Of a DNA stretch of 38,600 bases, positions 16,565-24,060 are shown one piece after another (position 1 is the stretch's first letter; the number at the start of each line of letters is the position of its first letter). The position numbers and the translations under genes were made by a program. The stretch spans positions 1-38,600 of the forward strand of contig NZ_QZFU01000002.1 in assembly GCF_003598715.1 (NCBI RefSeq), written 5' to 3'. The notes under the pieces were generated by a model. The model saw only the letters and a program-made list of their open reading frames with translations. It did not search any database and was not told the DNA's origin. The stretch comes from Nocardia panacis. GTDB taxonomy: Bacteria; Actinomycetota; Actinomycetes; Mycobacteriales; Mycobacteriaceae.

Positions 16565-18025
16565 GTGGGCCGCATGCGAATATCCGCCCCGATAACCGTG
16601 TCGGCCCTGGTCGTCGCGGGACTCGTCGCCACAGGTTCCGCCGCACCCACCACACCCGCCGCCGTCCCGTCCCACGCACCCGAGGCACTGCTCGCCGCCG
16701 CTGCGGGAGGTGGTGACACACCCGCCGAGCGCGCAGACGCCGAATTGTCTCGGACAGTTGGATTGTTGCCGGTCAGCGCGGAGCCGCCGCGCAGGCTCAC
16801 CGCCATGACCCCCGCCGACGGATCCGCCCCCTTCGCGGGAACCGTTCCGCTGCAAAATATCTCGCTGCCCGCAGGCGCGGGCGCTTTCGGAATTCCGGAG
16901 ATCGTGCTCGCCGCGTATCGCAATGCCGAACTGGCCCTGCAGTCGAGCATGCCGAACTGCGGTCTGCACTGGAGTCTGCTGGCGGGTATCGGCCGCATCG
17001 AATCCGGGCACGCCGCAGGCGGACACACCGATGCCGCGGGCACCACCGTGGCCCCGATCTACGGTCCGGCGCTCGATGGCACGCTGCCCGGCAACGAGGT
17101 CATCCGCAATACCGACGGCAGCTATGTCCGAGCCATCGGCCCGATGCAATTCCTGCCGAGCACCTGGGCGATATACGGCGCCGACGCCAAGGGCGACGGC
17201 AGACCGGATCCGAACAACGTGTTCGACGCGACGCTGGCCGCCGGGAAGTACCTGTGCTCGGGCGGGCTGGATCTGCGCGATCCGGCCCAGGAGTTGCGAG
17301 CGGTGCTGCGCTACAACAATTCCACGACCTACGCCGCCAATGTGCTGAGCTGGGCGGCCGCCTACCGCAACGGCGGCGTGCCCACGCAGGTGCGGATCTC
17401 CCCCGACCTGATCCCCAATCGCGGCGTGAGCCAACTCCCGGATATGTCGGTGGTGAGCGGCACCGCGCCCACCACCACGCGCAAACCCCCACCCGCTTCG
17501 GTGGCGCCCGCGCCGACCGAAATCATGATCAATATCCCTGGCCTGCCACCGATTCCGTGCGGCATCTTCTGCCCGCCGCCCCCCAAACCGGTCAACCCGT
17601 GCGATCCGCCCGCGCCCGTGCTCGCGCCCGGCGCACCCGGCGAGCCGCCCCGGATCACGCTGGCTCCCGGCCAGACCTACGGCGCCACCAAGACCGGACC
17701 GAACGATCCGCAGCGCGCCGAGGATCAGCGACAGGCCGATCAGCAGCAAGCCGATCGGGCGGGCGCGCAGGCCGCCGAACCCGGTCAGCCGCAGCCCGAT
17801 TCGACCGTCCTAGCGCGATGTCCGGCACCGCAGCCCGCCGATGACCAATCCCCGCAGACCCCGGAGCAAACCCCCGGCGCGGAGCAGGAGTCCGAAACCC
17901 CGCAGGTGGCCAGGACTCCGGACGCGACACCGCCGGAGCCCGCACCGACCACCACCGCCACGCCGCCGCCCGCGATCACCCTGCCCGGCGGGTTCGTCAT
18001 CCCGCTCCCGGCACCGCAGGGATAA
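16565..18025 (+). CDS. Secreted lytic transglycosylase with proline-rich tail (Rv1230c-like)
   Basis: A 486-residue protein with an N-terminal signal or anchor (about 8-27). The lytic murein transglycosylase domain spans about 108-300. The catalytic Glu is at 147 in SLLAGIGRIESGHA, followed by GPMQFLPSTWAIYG, a calcium-loop-like DAKGDGRPDPNNVFD and LRYNNSTTYAANVL. From about 310 the protein is a low-complexity Pro/Gln/Thr-rich segment ending in a hydrophobic stretch, probably a wall-spanning tail. It would cleave peptidoglycan glycan strands outside the membrane. The GTG at 16565 has GAGGA 5 nt upstream; an ATG at 16574 is an alternative. Confidence 0.88.
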   Translation: MGRMRISAPITVSALVVAGLVATGSAAPTTPAAVPSHAPEALLAAAAGGGDTPAERADAELSRTVGLLPVSAEPPRRLTAMTPADGSAPFAGTVPLQNISLPAGAGAFGIPEIVLAAYRNAELALQSSMPNCGLHWSLLAGIGRIESGHAAGGHTDAAGTTVAPIYGPALDGTLPGNEVIRNTDGSYVRAIGPMQFLPSTWAIYGADAKGDGRPDPNNVFDATLAAGKYLCSGGLDLRDPAQELRAVLRYNNSTTYAANVLSWAAAYRNGGVPTQVRISPDLIPNRGVSQLPDMSVVSGTAPTTTRKPPPASVAPAPTEIMINIPGLPPIPCGIFCPPPPKPVNPCDPPAPVLAPGAPGEPPRITLAPGQTYGATKTGPNDPQRAEDQRQADQQQADRAGAQAAEPGQPQPDSTVLARCPAPQPADDQSPQTPEQTPGAEQESETPQVARTPDATPPEPAPTTTATPPPAITLPGGFVIPLPAPQG

Positions 18026-18054
18026 CCGGCGAATTCCCAAGTGATCACAAAGGA

Positions 18055-18084
18055 GTAACGAAAAGATCTCGAATGCGGTAACGT
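18055..18084 (+). promoter_or_regulatory. Promoter/regulatory region of the second transglycosylase gene
   Basis: GTAACG occurs at 18055-18060 and again at 18078-18083, and the palindrome GTGATCAC lies just upstream at 18041-18048. The second copy is part of a TAACGT -10-like box (18079-18084). A GTAACG also precedes the first transglycosylase gene, so this may be a shared regulator site. The regulator is not identified. Confidence 0.35.
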
Positions 18085-18115
18085 CTCCGGTGTCCATCAC
18101 GAAGGCTCACTTTCG

Positions 18116-18159
18116 GAGTCCACGAGGTTCCGAGTCCACGAGGCTTCGCTTCGGAGTCA
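18116..18159 (+). repeat. Short 16-bp-period direct repeat in the leader
   Basis: GAGTCCACGAGG occurs at 18116-18127 and 18132-18143, with a partial third copy (GAGTCA) at 18154. It lies in the presumed untranslated leader ahead of the chosen start. If the GTG at 18090 were used it would instead encode a short Ser/Arg-rich extension. Confidence 0.6.
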
Positions 18160-18176
18160 TGGAGGGTCACCACACA

Positions 18177-19040
18177 GTGGGGCGTCATCGCAAGCAGTCG
18201 CCGGTCACCATTCGGCGCAGTTCCGTCATCGCACTGACCGGCCTGGTTCCCGCCGGACTCGCCTCGGTCACCGCCGCCGCCGCCAATTCCGGTGGCGCCG
18301 AGCAGGTTTCGTACCAACACTCCTACGCGGGCGCCGAGCAGAGCGAGTCCACCGGCCCCATCGCGGTCGCGACCCGCGCCTCGAGTCAGGCCATCGCCGC
18401 CGCGCTCACCAGACCCGCCCCCGCCAAACCGCCGATCGTGAAATCCGTTGCGCTGCCGGAGGGCAGGCAATCCGCGGACGTCCCCGCGGGTCCACTCGGC
18501 ATGCCCGGCGTCGCGATGGCCGCCTACCAGGCCGCCGAACGCACACTGGCCAAAGAGAATCCGGTCTGCGAGATGCCGTGGTCGATGCTGGCCGGTATCG
18601 GCCAGGTCGAATCGCATCACGGCTACGGCAAGGTCGATGCCGAGGGCTACCCGCTCAGCCCGATCTACGGCCCGGTCCTCGACGGCTCCCTCTCGGGCAA
18701 TCACGTCGTGCACGAAACCGACGGCGGCGAACTCGACGGCGGCATGCAGACCTACGCCCGTGCCGTCGGCCCCATGCAATTCCTCCCCGAAACCTGGCGG
18801 CACTTCGCGGCCGACGGCAACGGCGACGGCATCGCCGACCCGCAGAATATGTTCGACGCCGCCCTCACGGCGGGCAAATACCTCTGCGACGGCGGCCTGA
18901 ACATGCGCGATCCGGCCCAGCAGACCAAGGCCATCCTGCGCTACAACAACTCCATGGCCTACGTCGCCAATGTCATGGCATGGGAGGCGGCCTACGGCAA
19001 CGGGCTCGCGCCGAAGCCCTGGGATCTGCCGAAAATCTGA
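18177..19040 (+). CDS. Secreted lytic transglycosylase, short paralogue
   Basis: 287 residues from the GTG at 18177, which has GGAGGG 10 nt upstream and gives the basic GRHRKQS entry typical of actinobacterial secreted wall proteins. Other in-frame starts are ATG 18159 and GTG 18090. The signal segment is about residues 17-37. The transglycosylase domain (about 105-280) has the catalytic Glu at about 146 in SMLAGIGQVESHHGYG, then GPMQFLPETWRHF, DGNGDGIADPQNMFD and LRYNNSMAYVANVMAWEAAY. It is clearly a tandem paralogue of the preceding gene but lacks the long Pro-rich tail. It probably acts in peptidoglycan remodelling. Confidence 0.88.
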   Translation: MGRHRKQSPVTIRRSSVIALTGLVPAGLASVTAAAANSGGAEQVSYQHSYAGAEQSESTGPIAVATRASSQAIAAALTRPAPAKPPIVKSVALPEGRQSADVPAGPLGMPGVAMAAYQAAERTLAKENPVCEMPWSMLAGIGQVESHHGYGKVDAEGYPLSPIYGPVLDGSLSGNHVVHETDGGELDGGMQTYARAVGPMQFLPETWRHFAADGNGDGIADPQNMFDAALTAGKYLCDGGLNMRDPAQQTKAILRYNNSMAYVANVMAWEAAYGNGLAPKPWDLPKI

Positions 19041-19046
19041 CACAAC

Positions 19047-19052
19047 TAAAAT
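19047..19052 (+). promoter_or_regulatory. -10 element (TAAAAT), leaderless start of mrp
   Basis: TAAAAT is a near-ideal -10 box in an AT-rich pocket between the transglycosylase stop codon (19040) and the mrp ATG. It ends exactly 7 nt before the ATG at 19060, and there is no ribosome binding site. Confidence 0.65.
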
Positions 19053-19059
19053 TTCGATT

Positions 19060-20196
19060 ATGTCGGTGATTACGGAATCGGATGTGCGCTCGGCCCTCGC
19101 GAAGGTGGACGATCCGGAGATCCGCAAACCGATCACCGAACTCGGCATGGTCAAGAGCGTCACCCTCGGCGACGGCGGCAAGGTGCATGTCGAGATCTAC
19201 CTGACCACGGCGGGCTGCCCGCTGCGCACCGAAATCACCCAGCGCGTCACCCGCGCGGTCGCCGATGTCGCGGGAGTCGGTCCGATCACCGTCGAACTCG
19301 ATGTCATGAACGACGAGCAGCGCACCGCGCTGCGCAAACAGTTGCGCGGCGATTCGGCCGAACCGGTCATCCCGTTCGCCCAGCCGGGCTCGCTCACCAG
19401 GGTGTACGCGGTGGCCTCCGGGAAGGGTGGCGTCGGAAAGTCCACCGTCACCGTCAATCTCGCGGCCGCACTGGCCGCGCGCGGACTGTCCGTCGGTGTG
19501 CTGGACGCCGATATCTATGGTCATTCGGTGCCGCGCATGCTGGGCACCGAGCAGCGCCCCACCCAGGTCGAGCGGATGATCATGCCGCCGGTGGCGCACG
19601 AGGTGAAGGTCATCTCCATCGCCATGTTCACCCAGGGCAACACCCCGGTGGTGTGGCGCGGCCCGATGCTGCACCGGGCGCTGCAGCAGTTCCTCGCCGA
19701 CGTGTTCTGGGGCGACCTGGATATCCTGCTGCTGGATCTGCCGCCCGGCACCGGCGATGTGGCCATCTCCATCGCCCAGTTGATTCCGAACGCGGAGATC
19801 CTGGTGGTCACCACCCCGCAGCCTGCAGCCGCGGAGGTCGCCGAGCGGGCGGGCGCGATCGCCCTGCAGACCAGGCAGCGCATCGCCGGCGTCGTGGAGA
19901 ACATGTCCTGGCTCGACCTGCCCGACGGCACCCGAATGGATCTCTACGGCACCGGCGGTGGCCAGTCCGTCGCCGATCGGCTCTCCCGCGCGGTGGGCGC
20001 ACCGGTCCCGCTGCTCGGACAGATTCCGATCGAGCAGCCGCTGCGCGAGGCAGGCGACGAGGGCACCCCGCTCGTACTGCGCGATCCGGAGAATCCGGCG
20101 GCGCGGGCGCTGCGCGAGATCGCCGACAAACTGGCGGTGCGCAAGCGCGGGCTGGCGGGGATGTCGCTGGGCATCGATACGACCCGGCACCTCTGA
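19060..20196 (+). CDS. mrp: Mrp/ApbC-family P-loop ATPase (iron-sulfur carrier type)
   Basis: A 378-residue protein. Residues 5-85 are a MIP18/DUF59 domain (VDDPEIRKPITELGMVKSV, TTAGCPLRTEI). The deviant Walker A GKGGVGKST is at 121-129, DADIYGHSVPRMLG follows, and DILLLDLPPGTGDVAI is Walker B. Mrp/ApbC proteins transfer Fe-S clusters. Here the segment after VVENMS, which carries the cluster-binding CXXC in enterobacterial and eukaryotic members, reads WLDLPDGTRMDLYGTGGG and contains no cysteine. The only cysteine in the protein is in the DUF59 domain. Homology and position agree with M. tuberculosis Rv1229c. The start is fixed by the leaderless -10 box. Confidence 0.93.
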   Translation: MSVITESDVRSALAKVDDPEIRKPITELGMVKSVTLGDGGKVHVEIYLTTAGCPLRTEITQRVTRAVADVAGVGPITVELDVMNDEQRTALRKQLRGDSAEPVIPFAQPGSLTRVYAVASGKGGVGKSTVTVNLAAALAARGLSVGVLDADIYGHSVPRMLGTEQRPTQVERMIMPPVAHEVKVISIAMFTQGNTPVVWRGPMLHRALQQFLADVFWGDLDILLLDLPPGTGDVAISIAQLIPNAEILVVTTPQPAAAEVAERAGAIALQTRQRIAGVVENMSWLDLPDGTRMDLYGTGGGQSVADRLSRAVGAPVPLLGQIPIEQPLREAGDEGTPLVLRDPENPAARALREIADKLAVRKRGLAGMSLGIDTTRHL

Positions 20197-20246
20197 GGAA
20201 CCCGACACCCCCTGATCAGCGGCGAACGCGAGGACCGATTTCCGCG

Positions 20247-20258
20247 CGCGGTACCGCG
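20247..20258. repeat. 12-bp perfect palindrome CGCGGTACCGCG
   Basis: It lies between mrp and the DivIVA-domain gene, about 25 bp upstream of the latter's -10 box, near where a -35 or an operator could be. In sequence this GC-rich its significance is uncertain. Confidence 0.3.
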
Positions 20259-20281
20259 TGCTCGGCGTCGGTGTCGGCCAA

Positions 20282-20287
20282 TAAGCT
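20282..20287 (+). promoter_or_regulatory. -10 element (TAAGCT), leaderless start
   Basis: TAAGCT ends 6 nt before the ATG at 20294, with no ribosome binding site. It drives the unit of the DivIVA-domain gene and tag. Confidence 0.6.
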
Positions 20288-20293
20288 CGTGGC

Positions 20294-20683
20294 ATGCTCA
20301 CACTGCTGCTGTACGTGCTGATCATCGGCCTGGTGGCCGCGGTTCTGTTCCTGCTGGCCGGCGCCATCTTCGGCCGTTCGGAGGAACTCGCGCCGCTGCC
20401 GGAGGGCACCACCGCGACCTGCCTGCCCGCCGAGGGCATCACCGGTGCGGATGTGCGCGCGCTGCGCTTCCAGCAGGTGGTGCGCGGCTACAAGGCCGCC
20501 GAGGTGGATTGGGCGCTGGCCCGCCTGGCGGGTCGCATCGACGAATTGCAGACGCAGTTGGCCCAGGCCCTGCACGGCACCGCTGCGGGCTCTGTCGGCT
20601 CTGTCGGCGCCGCGAGCGCTGCCACCGCCGAGCCGAACCCGCCGCAGCAGCCGTGGCCCGCGCCGGGGGCGGGCAGCCGATGA
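20294..20683 (+). CDS. Membrane-anchored DivIVA-domain protein (Rv1209 homologue)
   Basis: A 129-residue protein with one N-terminal membrane helix (about 3-25). A DivIVA-like segment follows (about 50-95: ITGADVRALRFQQVVRGYKA, AEVDWALARLAGRIDELQTQLAQAL), then an Ala/Pro-rich tail. DivIVA domains bind curved membrane and recruit partners at poles or septa. This single-pass version is widespread in mycolic-acid bacteria but uncharacterised. It overlaps tag by 4 nt. In M. tuberculosis the homologue sits between gpgS and tagA, whereas here gpgS is 12 kb away. Confidence 0.82.
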   Translation: MLTLLLYVLIIGLVAAVLFLLAGAIFGRSEELAPLPEGTTATCLPAEGITGADVRALRFQQVVRGYKAAEVDWALARLAGRIDELQTQLAQALHGTAAGSVGSVGAASAATAEPNPPQQPWPAPGAGSR

Positions 20684-21297
20684 CCGACCGCATCCGCTGC
20701 TCCTGGGCAGGCGATTCCGATCTCTACCGCGACTACCACGATTTCGAATGGGGTCAGCCGCTACGCGGCGACGACGCCCTGTTCGAGCGGCTGAGCCTCG
20801 AGGCGTTCCAATCCGGGTTGTCGTGGATCACCATCCTGCGCAAGCGCCCGGCCTTTCGCGCGGCATTCGCCGGCTTCGCCATCGAGGAGGTGGCCGAGTT
20901 CGGCGACGCCGAGCGCGCCCGCCTGCTCGACGACGCGGGCATCGTGCGCAACCGGGCCAAAATCGAGGCCACCATCGCCAATGCCAGGGTGGCCCGCGAC
21001 CTCGATATCGGCCTGGACGCGCTGCTGTGGTCCTTCGCTCCCACGCCACGCCCGCGCCCGAGGCGGATTGGCGATGTACCCGCCACCACCGTCGAATCCA
21101 TCGCCATGGCAAAAGAATTGAAGCGGCGCGGGTTCCGCTTCGTCGGTCCCACCACGGCGTATGCGCTGATGCAGGCGACGGGAATGGTGGACGATCACAT
21201 CGCCGAATGCTGGGTCGGCGGCGAGCACTGGCGGACCGACCCGGCGGTCACATTTCGAACTCAGGTATCCGTCCACTCCGGCGATAGGGAAGAATAG
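20680..21297 (+). CDS. tag: DNA-3-methyladenine glycosylase I
   Basis: A 205-residue base-excision enzyme that removes 3-methyladenine from alkylated DNA. The zinc ligands of the Tag family are visible: Cys in IRCSWAG (7), His in YHDFEWG (20), and His and Cys in VDDHIAECWVG near the C-terminus. The catalytic or aromatic pocket segment SLEAFQSGLSWITILRKRPA carries the conserved Glu and Trp. RRGFRFVGPTTAYALMQA is the HhH-like end. The ATG at 20680 overlaps the stop codon of the DivIVA-domain gene. Confidence 0.93.
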   Translation: MTDRIRCSWAGDSDLYRDYHDFEWGQPLRGDDALFERLSLEAFQSGLSWITILRKRPAFRAAFAGFAIEEVAEFGDAERARLLDDAGIVRNRAKIEATIANARVARDLDIGLDALLWSFAPTPRPRPRRIGDVPATTVESIAMAKELKRRGFRFVGPTTAYALMQATGMVDDHIAECWVGGEHWRTDPAVTFRTQVSVHSGDREE

Positions 21298-21399
21298 GAC
21301 CGGTGTAGCTCGCCAAATGCCGGTGGGCTCGCCTGTTGGTGACAACGGGAGTTCCAAGAAAGTGCGCCGAAACTCGCGCAGATCTGGAGGGAGCAGAGG

Positions 21400-21567
21400 A
21401 TGGCGGCCATGAAGCCCCGCACCGGGGACGGTCCCCTCGAGGCAACCAAGGAAGGGCGTGGAATCGTGATGCGGGTTCCACTCGAGGGTGGCGGGCGTCT
21501 GGTCGTCGAACTCACGCCGGAGGAGGCCGCGGCCCTCGGCGACGAATTGACGCGTGTCACCGCCTGA
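21400..21567 (+). CDS. DUF3117 small protein (Rv1211 homologue)
   Basis: A 55-residue protein of a family nearly universal in actinobacteria. It reads MAAMKPRTGDGPLEATKEGR, then a beta-rich VMRVPLEGGGRLVVELT and EEAAALGDEL. GGAGGG stands 8 nt before the ATG. The function is unknown. Its small size, conservation and basic-then-acidic pattern suggest a regulatory or nucleic-acid-associated role, but this is not established. The methyltransferase gene begins at the base after its stop codon. Confidence 0.88.
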   Translation: MAAMKPRTGDGPLEATKEGRGIVMRVPLEGGGRLVVELTPEEAAALGDELTRVTA

Positions 21568-22413
21568 GTGACGACTGCCGATACGTCGGCGCTGGTTGCC
21601 GCGGCGGGCCTGCTGGCCTGTCCGGAGTGCGGCTCCGAATTCGAAGTGCCCACCGGTGTCCTGCGCTGCGCGCGCGGACACAGCTTCGACATAGCCAGAC
21701 AGGGATATGTCAGCCTGCTGACCGGTGCGTCGACCAAGATGTCCGGCGATACCGCCGCGATGCTCGAGGCGCGCGCCGCCTTTCAGGGCGCGGGTCATTT
21801 CGCGCCGATCGCCGCCGCCGTCGCGCGCACGCATCCGTCCGGCCCGGTCCTGGAGGTCGGCGCGGGCACCGGCTACTACCTGGCGCAGGCGCTGGATGCC
21901 GCACCGGATGCCGACGGCCTGGCCATCGATGTGGCCAAACCCGCCGCCCGCCGCGCCGCCCGCGCCCATCCCCGCGCCGCGTCCGTGCTGGCCGACGCCT
22001 GGCGCGGGCTGCCCATCCGGGACGGGTCGATCGGTACGGTGCTCTCGGTCTTCGCGCCGCGCAATCCGGCCGAGGTCGCCAGGGTGCTCACACCGGGCGG
22101 GCAGTTCGTCGTGGTGGTGCCGACACCGCGTCATCTGGGCGAGCTGATCGGCCCGCTGGATTTGGTGACGGTGGATCCGGCCAAGGAGCGCAGACTCGAT
22201 GCCGCGCTGGCGGACCGGTTCGCCGTGGTCGAGCGGGAGACGGTCGAATACTCGATGTCGTTGGACCGCGTCGCCGTCGGGCAGGTGGTGGCGATGGGTC
22301 CGTCGGCCTTCCACGCGGCGCGATCGACCGAGGCCGCCCTCGCGGCGTTGCCGGATCAGATGCCGGTCACCGCTTCGGTCACGGTGGCGACATATAGGAC
22401 GCGGCCGGCGTAG
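21568..22413 (+). CDS. 23S rRNA (guanine-N1)-methyltransferase, RlmA/TlrB type
   Basis: A 281-residue protein. An N-terminal zinc ribbon has the RlmA pattern CPECGSEFEV ... LRCARGHSFD (Cys, Cys, Cys, His). It is followed by FDIARQGYVSLL, a family signature, and a Rossmann SAM-binding fold with GPVLEVGAGTGYYL. RlmA-family enzymes methylate G745/G748 in helix 35 of 23S rRNA, next to the macrolide exit-tunnel site. In the TlrB branch this contributes to tylosin/mycinamicin resistance. GTG follows directly on the DUF3117 stop codon (TGAGTG), implying coupled translation. Which guanine is modified cannot be told. Confidence 0.85.
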   Translation: MTTADTSALVAAAGLLACPECGSEFEVPTGVLRCARGHSFDIARQGYVSLLTGASTKMSGDTAAMLEARAAFQGAGHFAPIAAAVARTHPSGPVLEVGAGTGYYLAQALDAAPDADGLAIDVAKPAARRAARAHPRAASVLADAWRGLPIRDGSIGTVLSVFAPRNPAEVARVLTPGGQFVVVVPTPRHLGELIGPLDLVTVDPAKERRLDAALADRFAVVERETVEYSMSLDRVAVGQVVAMGPSAFHAARSTEAALAALPDQMPVTASVTVATYRTRPA

Positions 22414-22560
22414 CCGTCGGTGAACCGCAATGTCCTGAGCGAAGGCGGAGGTGGGCGTATCAGACGCCGTAGCCGTCGGAGACCACTCATGTGGGAGCTT
22501 CGGAGCCGCTCGTGTCCGGAACTACGGCGCGCGAGAGGCGTAGCGCAGGCAGGTTGGGGA
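22414..22560. other. Convergent intergenic region with a short repeated segment
   Basis: GTAGCCGTCGG occurs twice here (at about 22410 and 22469), once overlapping the methyltransferase stop codon. No clean terminator hairpin was found between the convergent methyltransferase and glgA genes. Confidence 0.3.
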
Positions 22561-23730
22561 CTAGCGGGCGCGTAGTCGGCGGTAGAGCGCCAGCGTGCGC
22601 TCGGCGATGCGCGACCAGTCGAATTCGGCGATGGCCCTGGCCCGCCCGGCCGCGCCGTATTCGGCGGCCAATACCGGATCGCCCGCGACCGCGTTGACGG
22701 CGGCGGCCAGATCGGCTTCGTAGCGGCGCGGGTCGGTCGGGTCGTAGTGCACCAGGCGGCCCGTTTCGCCGTCGGCGACCACCTCGGGGATGCCGCCCAC
22801 GTCGGAGGCGATCACCGCGCTCGCGCAGGCCATGGCCTCCAGATTCACGATACCGAGCGGCTCATATACCGACGGGCAGACGAAAACCGTTGCGGCGGAG
22901 AGTATTTGCCGAATCTCCTCGGTGGGCAGCATTTCCTGCACCCAGAAGACGCCCGATCTGGCTTGCCGCAATCGCTCGACCGTCTCGGCCACCTCGTCGG
23001 CCAACTCCCTGGTGTCGGGCGCGCCCGCGCACAGCACCAGTTGGATCTCGGGATCGAAGTCGCGGGCCGCGGCCAGCAGATGACCGACCCCCTTTTGTCT
23101 GGTAATCCGCCCGACGAAGGCCGCGATCGGCCGATCCGTCCGCACCCCGAGCAGGGTGAGGATGGGACGCGAGCCCAGCCGCGGCGGGCCGGGATGCCAA
23201 ACGCCCGCATCGATCCCGTTGTGGATGACGTGCACCCGCTCGGGATCCAGCGCCGGATACGCGTCGAGCACATCGCGGCGCATGCCCCGGCTGACGGCGA
23301 TGATCGCGTCGGCGTACTGCACGGCATTGCGCTCCGACCAGGACGAGAGCCGATATCCGCCGCCGAGCTGCTCGGCTTTCCACGGACGATGCGGTTCCAG
23401 CGAATGCGCGGTGAGCACGTGCGGGATCCCGTACAGGGTGGCGGCGAGATGTCCGGCCAGGCCGGTGTACCAGGTGTGGGAGTGCACCACATCGACATCG
23501 CCCGCCGCGTCGGCCATCCGCAGCTGCGCCGACATCATCTGGAGCGCCGCATTGGCGGCGTACAGCGACGGATCGGGTTGGTGCACCACGGCATCGGTGC
23601 GGGCGACGCCCATGCAGTGCACCGTGACATCGCACAGGGCGCGCAGCCGGGAGGTCAATTGAGTCACGTGCACGCCCGCGCCGCCGTACACCTCGGGCGG
23701 GTACTCCCTGGTGAGCATGGCCACCCGCAA
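22561..23730 (-). CDS. glgA: GlgA/GlgM glycosyltransferase (ADP-glucose-dependent maltose-1-phosphate/glycogen synthase)
   Basis: The core is 389 residues from the TTG at 23730 ([20 protein letters not shown]), matching the ~387-residue M. tuberculosis GlgM/GlgA, a GT4 enzyme that makes alpha-maltose-1-phosphate from ADP-glucose and glucose-1-phosphate. Seen are [30 protein letters not shown] and the C-terminal donor-binding [23 protein letters not shown]-glucose comes from the divergent glgC. The start is unsettled. No ribosome binding site precedes TTG 23730 or ATG 23718. The frame stays open upstream through eight in-frame octapeptide repeats to a GTG at 23991 (-10 box 7 nt before it), which would add about 87 residues. 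Confidence 0.9.
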   Translation of the reverse strand: MRVAMLTREYPPEVYGGAGVHVTQLTSRLRALCDVTVHCMGVARTDAVVHQPDPSLYAANAALQMMSAQLRMADAAGDVDVVHSHTWYTGLAGHLAATLYGIPHVLTAHSLEPHRPWKAEQLGGGYRLSSWSERNAVQYADAIIAVSRGMRRDVLDAYPALDPERVHVIHNGIDAGVWHPGPPRLGSRPILTLLGVRTDRPIAAFVGRITRQKGVGHLLAAARDFDPEIQLVLCAGAPDTRELADEVAETVERLRQARSGVFWVQEMLPTEEIRQILSAATVFVCPSVYEPLGIVNLEAMACASAVIASDVGGIPEVVADGETGRLVHYDPTDPRRYEADLAAAVNAVAGDPVLAAEYGAAGRARAIAEFDWSRIAERTLALYRRLRAR

Positions 23731-23731
23731 A

Positions 23732-23923
23732 GGCTCGGGAGTCGCCGCCCGCAAGGGGTCCGGAGTCACCTCCTGCGTCGGGCTCGGAGTTACAGCTCGG
23801 ACCGGGCTCGGAGCTGCGGCCCGAATCGGGCTCGGAGTCACCGCCCGTGTCGGGCTCGGAGTCACCGCCCGTGTCGGGCTCGGAGTCACCGCCCGCGTCG
23901 GGCTCGGAGTCACCGCCGAGGCA
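23732..23923. repeat. Eight 24-bp tandem repeats at the 5' end of glgA
   Basis: Units start at 23732, 23756, 23780, 23804, 23828, 23852, 23876 and 23900. The shared core is GGGCTCGGAGTCACCGCC. Units 5 and 6 are identical, unit 7 differs at one position, and the outer units are degenerate. The period is a multiple of three. On the minus strand they read in frame with glgA as octapeptides of the type TPSPTRAV, and the series runs into the LRVA that starts the GlgA core. Confidence 0.93.
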
Positions 23924-23998
23924 AGGTTTGGCGCGGCGGGCGGACGGTTTCGCGCCGCCGTGTCGTCCCCTTCGCCGGTGCCAGAACTCACTTGGTTC

Positions 23999-24004
23999 AA
24001 GTTA
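23999..24004 (-). promoter_or_regulatory. Candidate glgA -10 element (TAACTT)
   Basis: TAACTT on the minus strand ends 7 nt before an in-frame GTG (23991-23989). This is the same geometry as the leaderless genes of the window. It would give GlgA a repeat-rich N-terminal extension. Alternatively it starts a ~260-nt leader that contains the repeats. Confidence 0.45.
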
Positions 24005-24047
24005 GACGTTCCCCCTGTCAGGGGCCACTCCCACCAGTACCACGCGG

Positions 24048-24053
24048 TAGTTT
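24048..24053 (+). promoter_or_regulatory. -10 element (TAGTTT), leaderless start of glgC
   Basis: TAGTTT ends 7 nt before the GTG at 24061. It fixes the glgC start, giving a protein of the same length as M. tuberculosis GlgC. Confidence 0.6.
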
Positions 24054-24060
24054 GGCAGGT

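Noticed and set aside
18026..18176. Riboswitch (cyclic di-AMP type) before the second transglycosylase
   Set aside because: Such switches precede some actinobacterial wall hydrolase genes, but the conserved core and its pairings could not be recognised here.
23732..23923. Tandem repeats as a possible CRISPR array
   Set aside because: The 24-bp units are contiguous with no unique spacers, no cas genes are near, and the units keep the glgA reading frame.
22747..24060. Plus-strand frame continuous with glgC and covering the glgA region, including a Gly/Leu/Val/Arg repeat frame at 23711-24064
   Set aside because: It is antisense to the glgA coding region and the repeats. glgC matches its homologues from 24061 and has a -10 box there.
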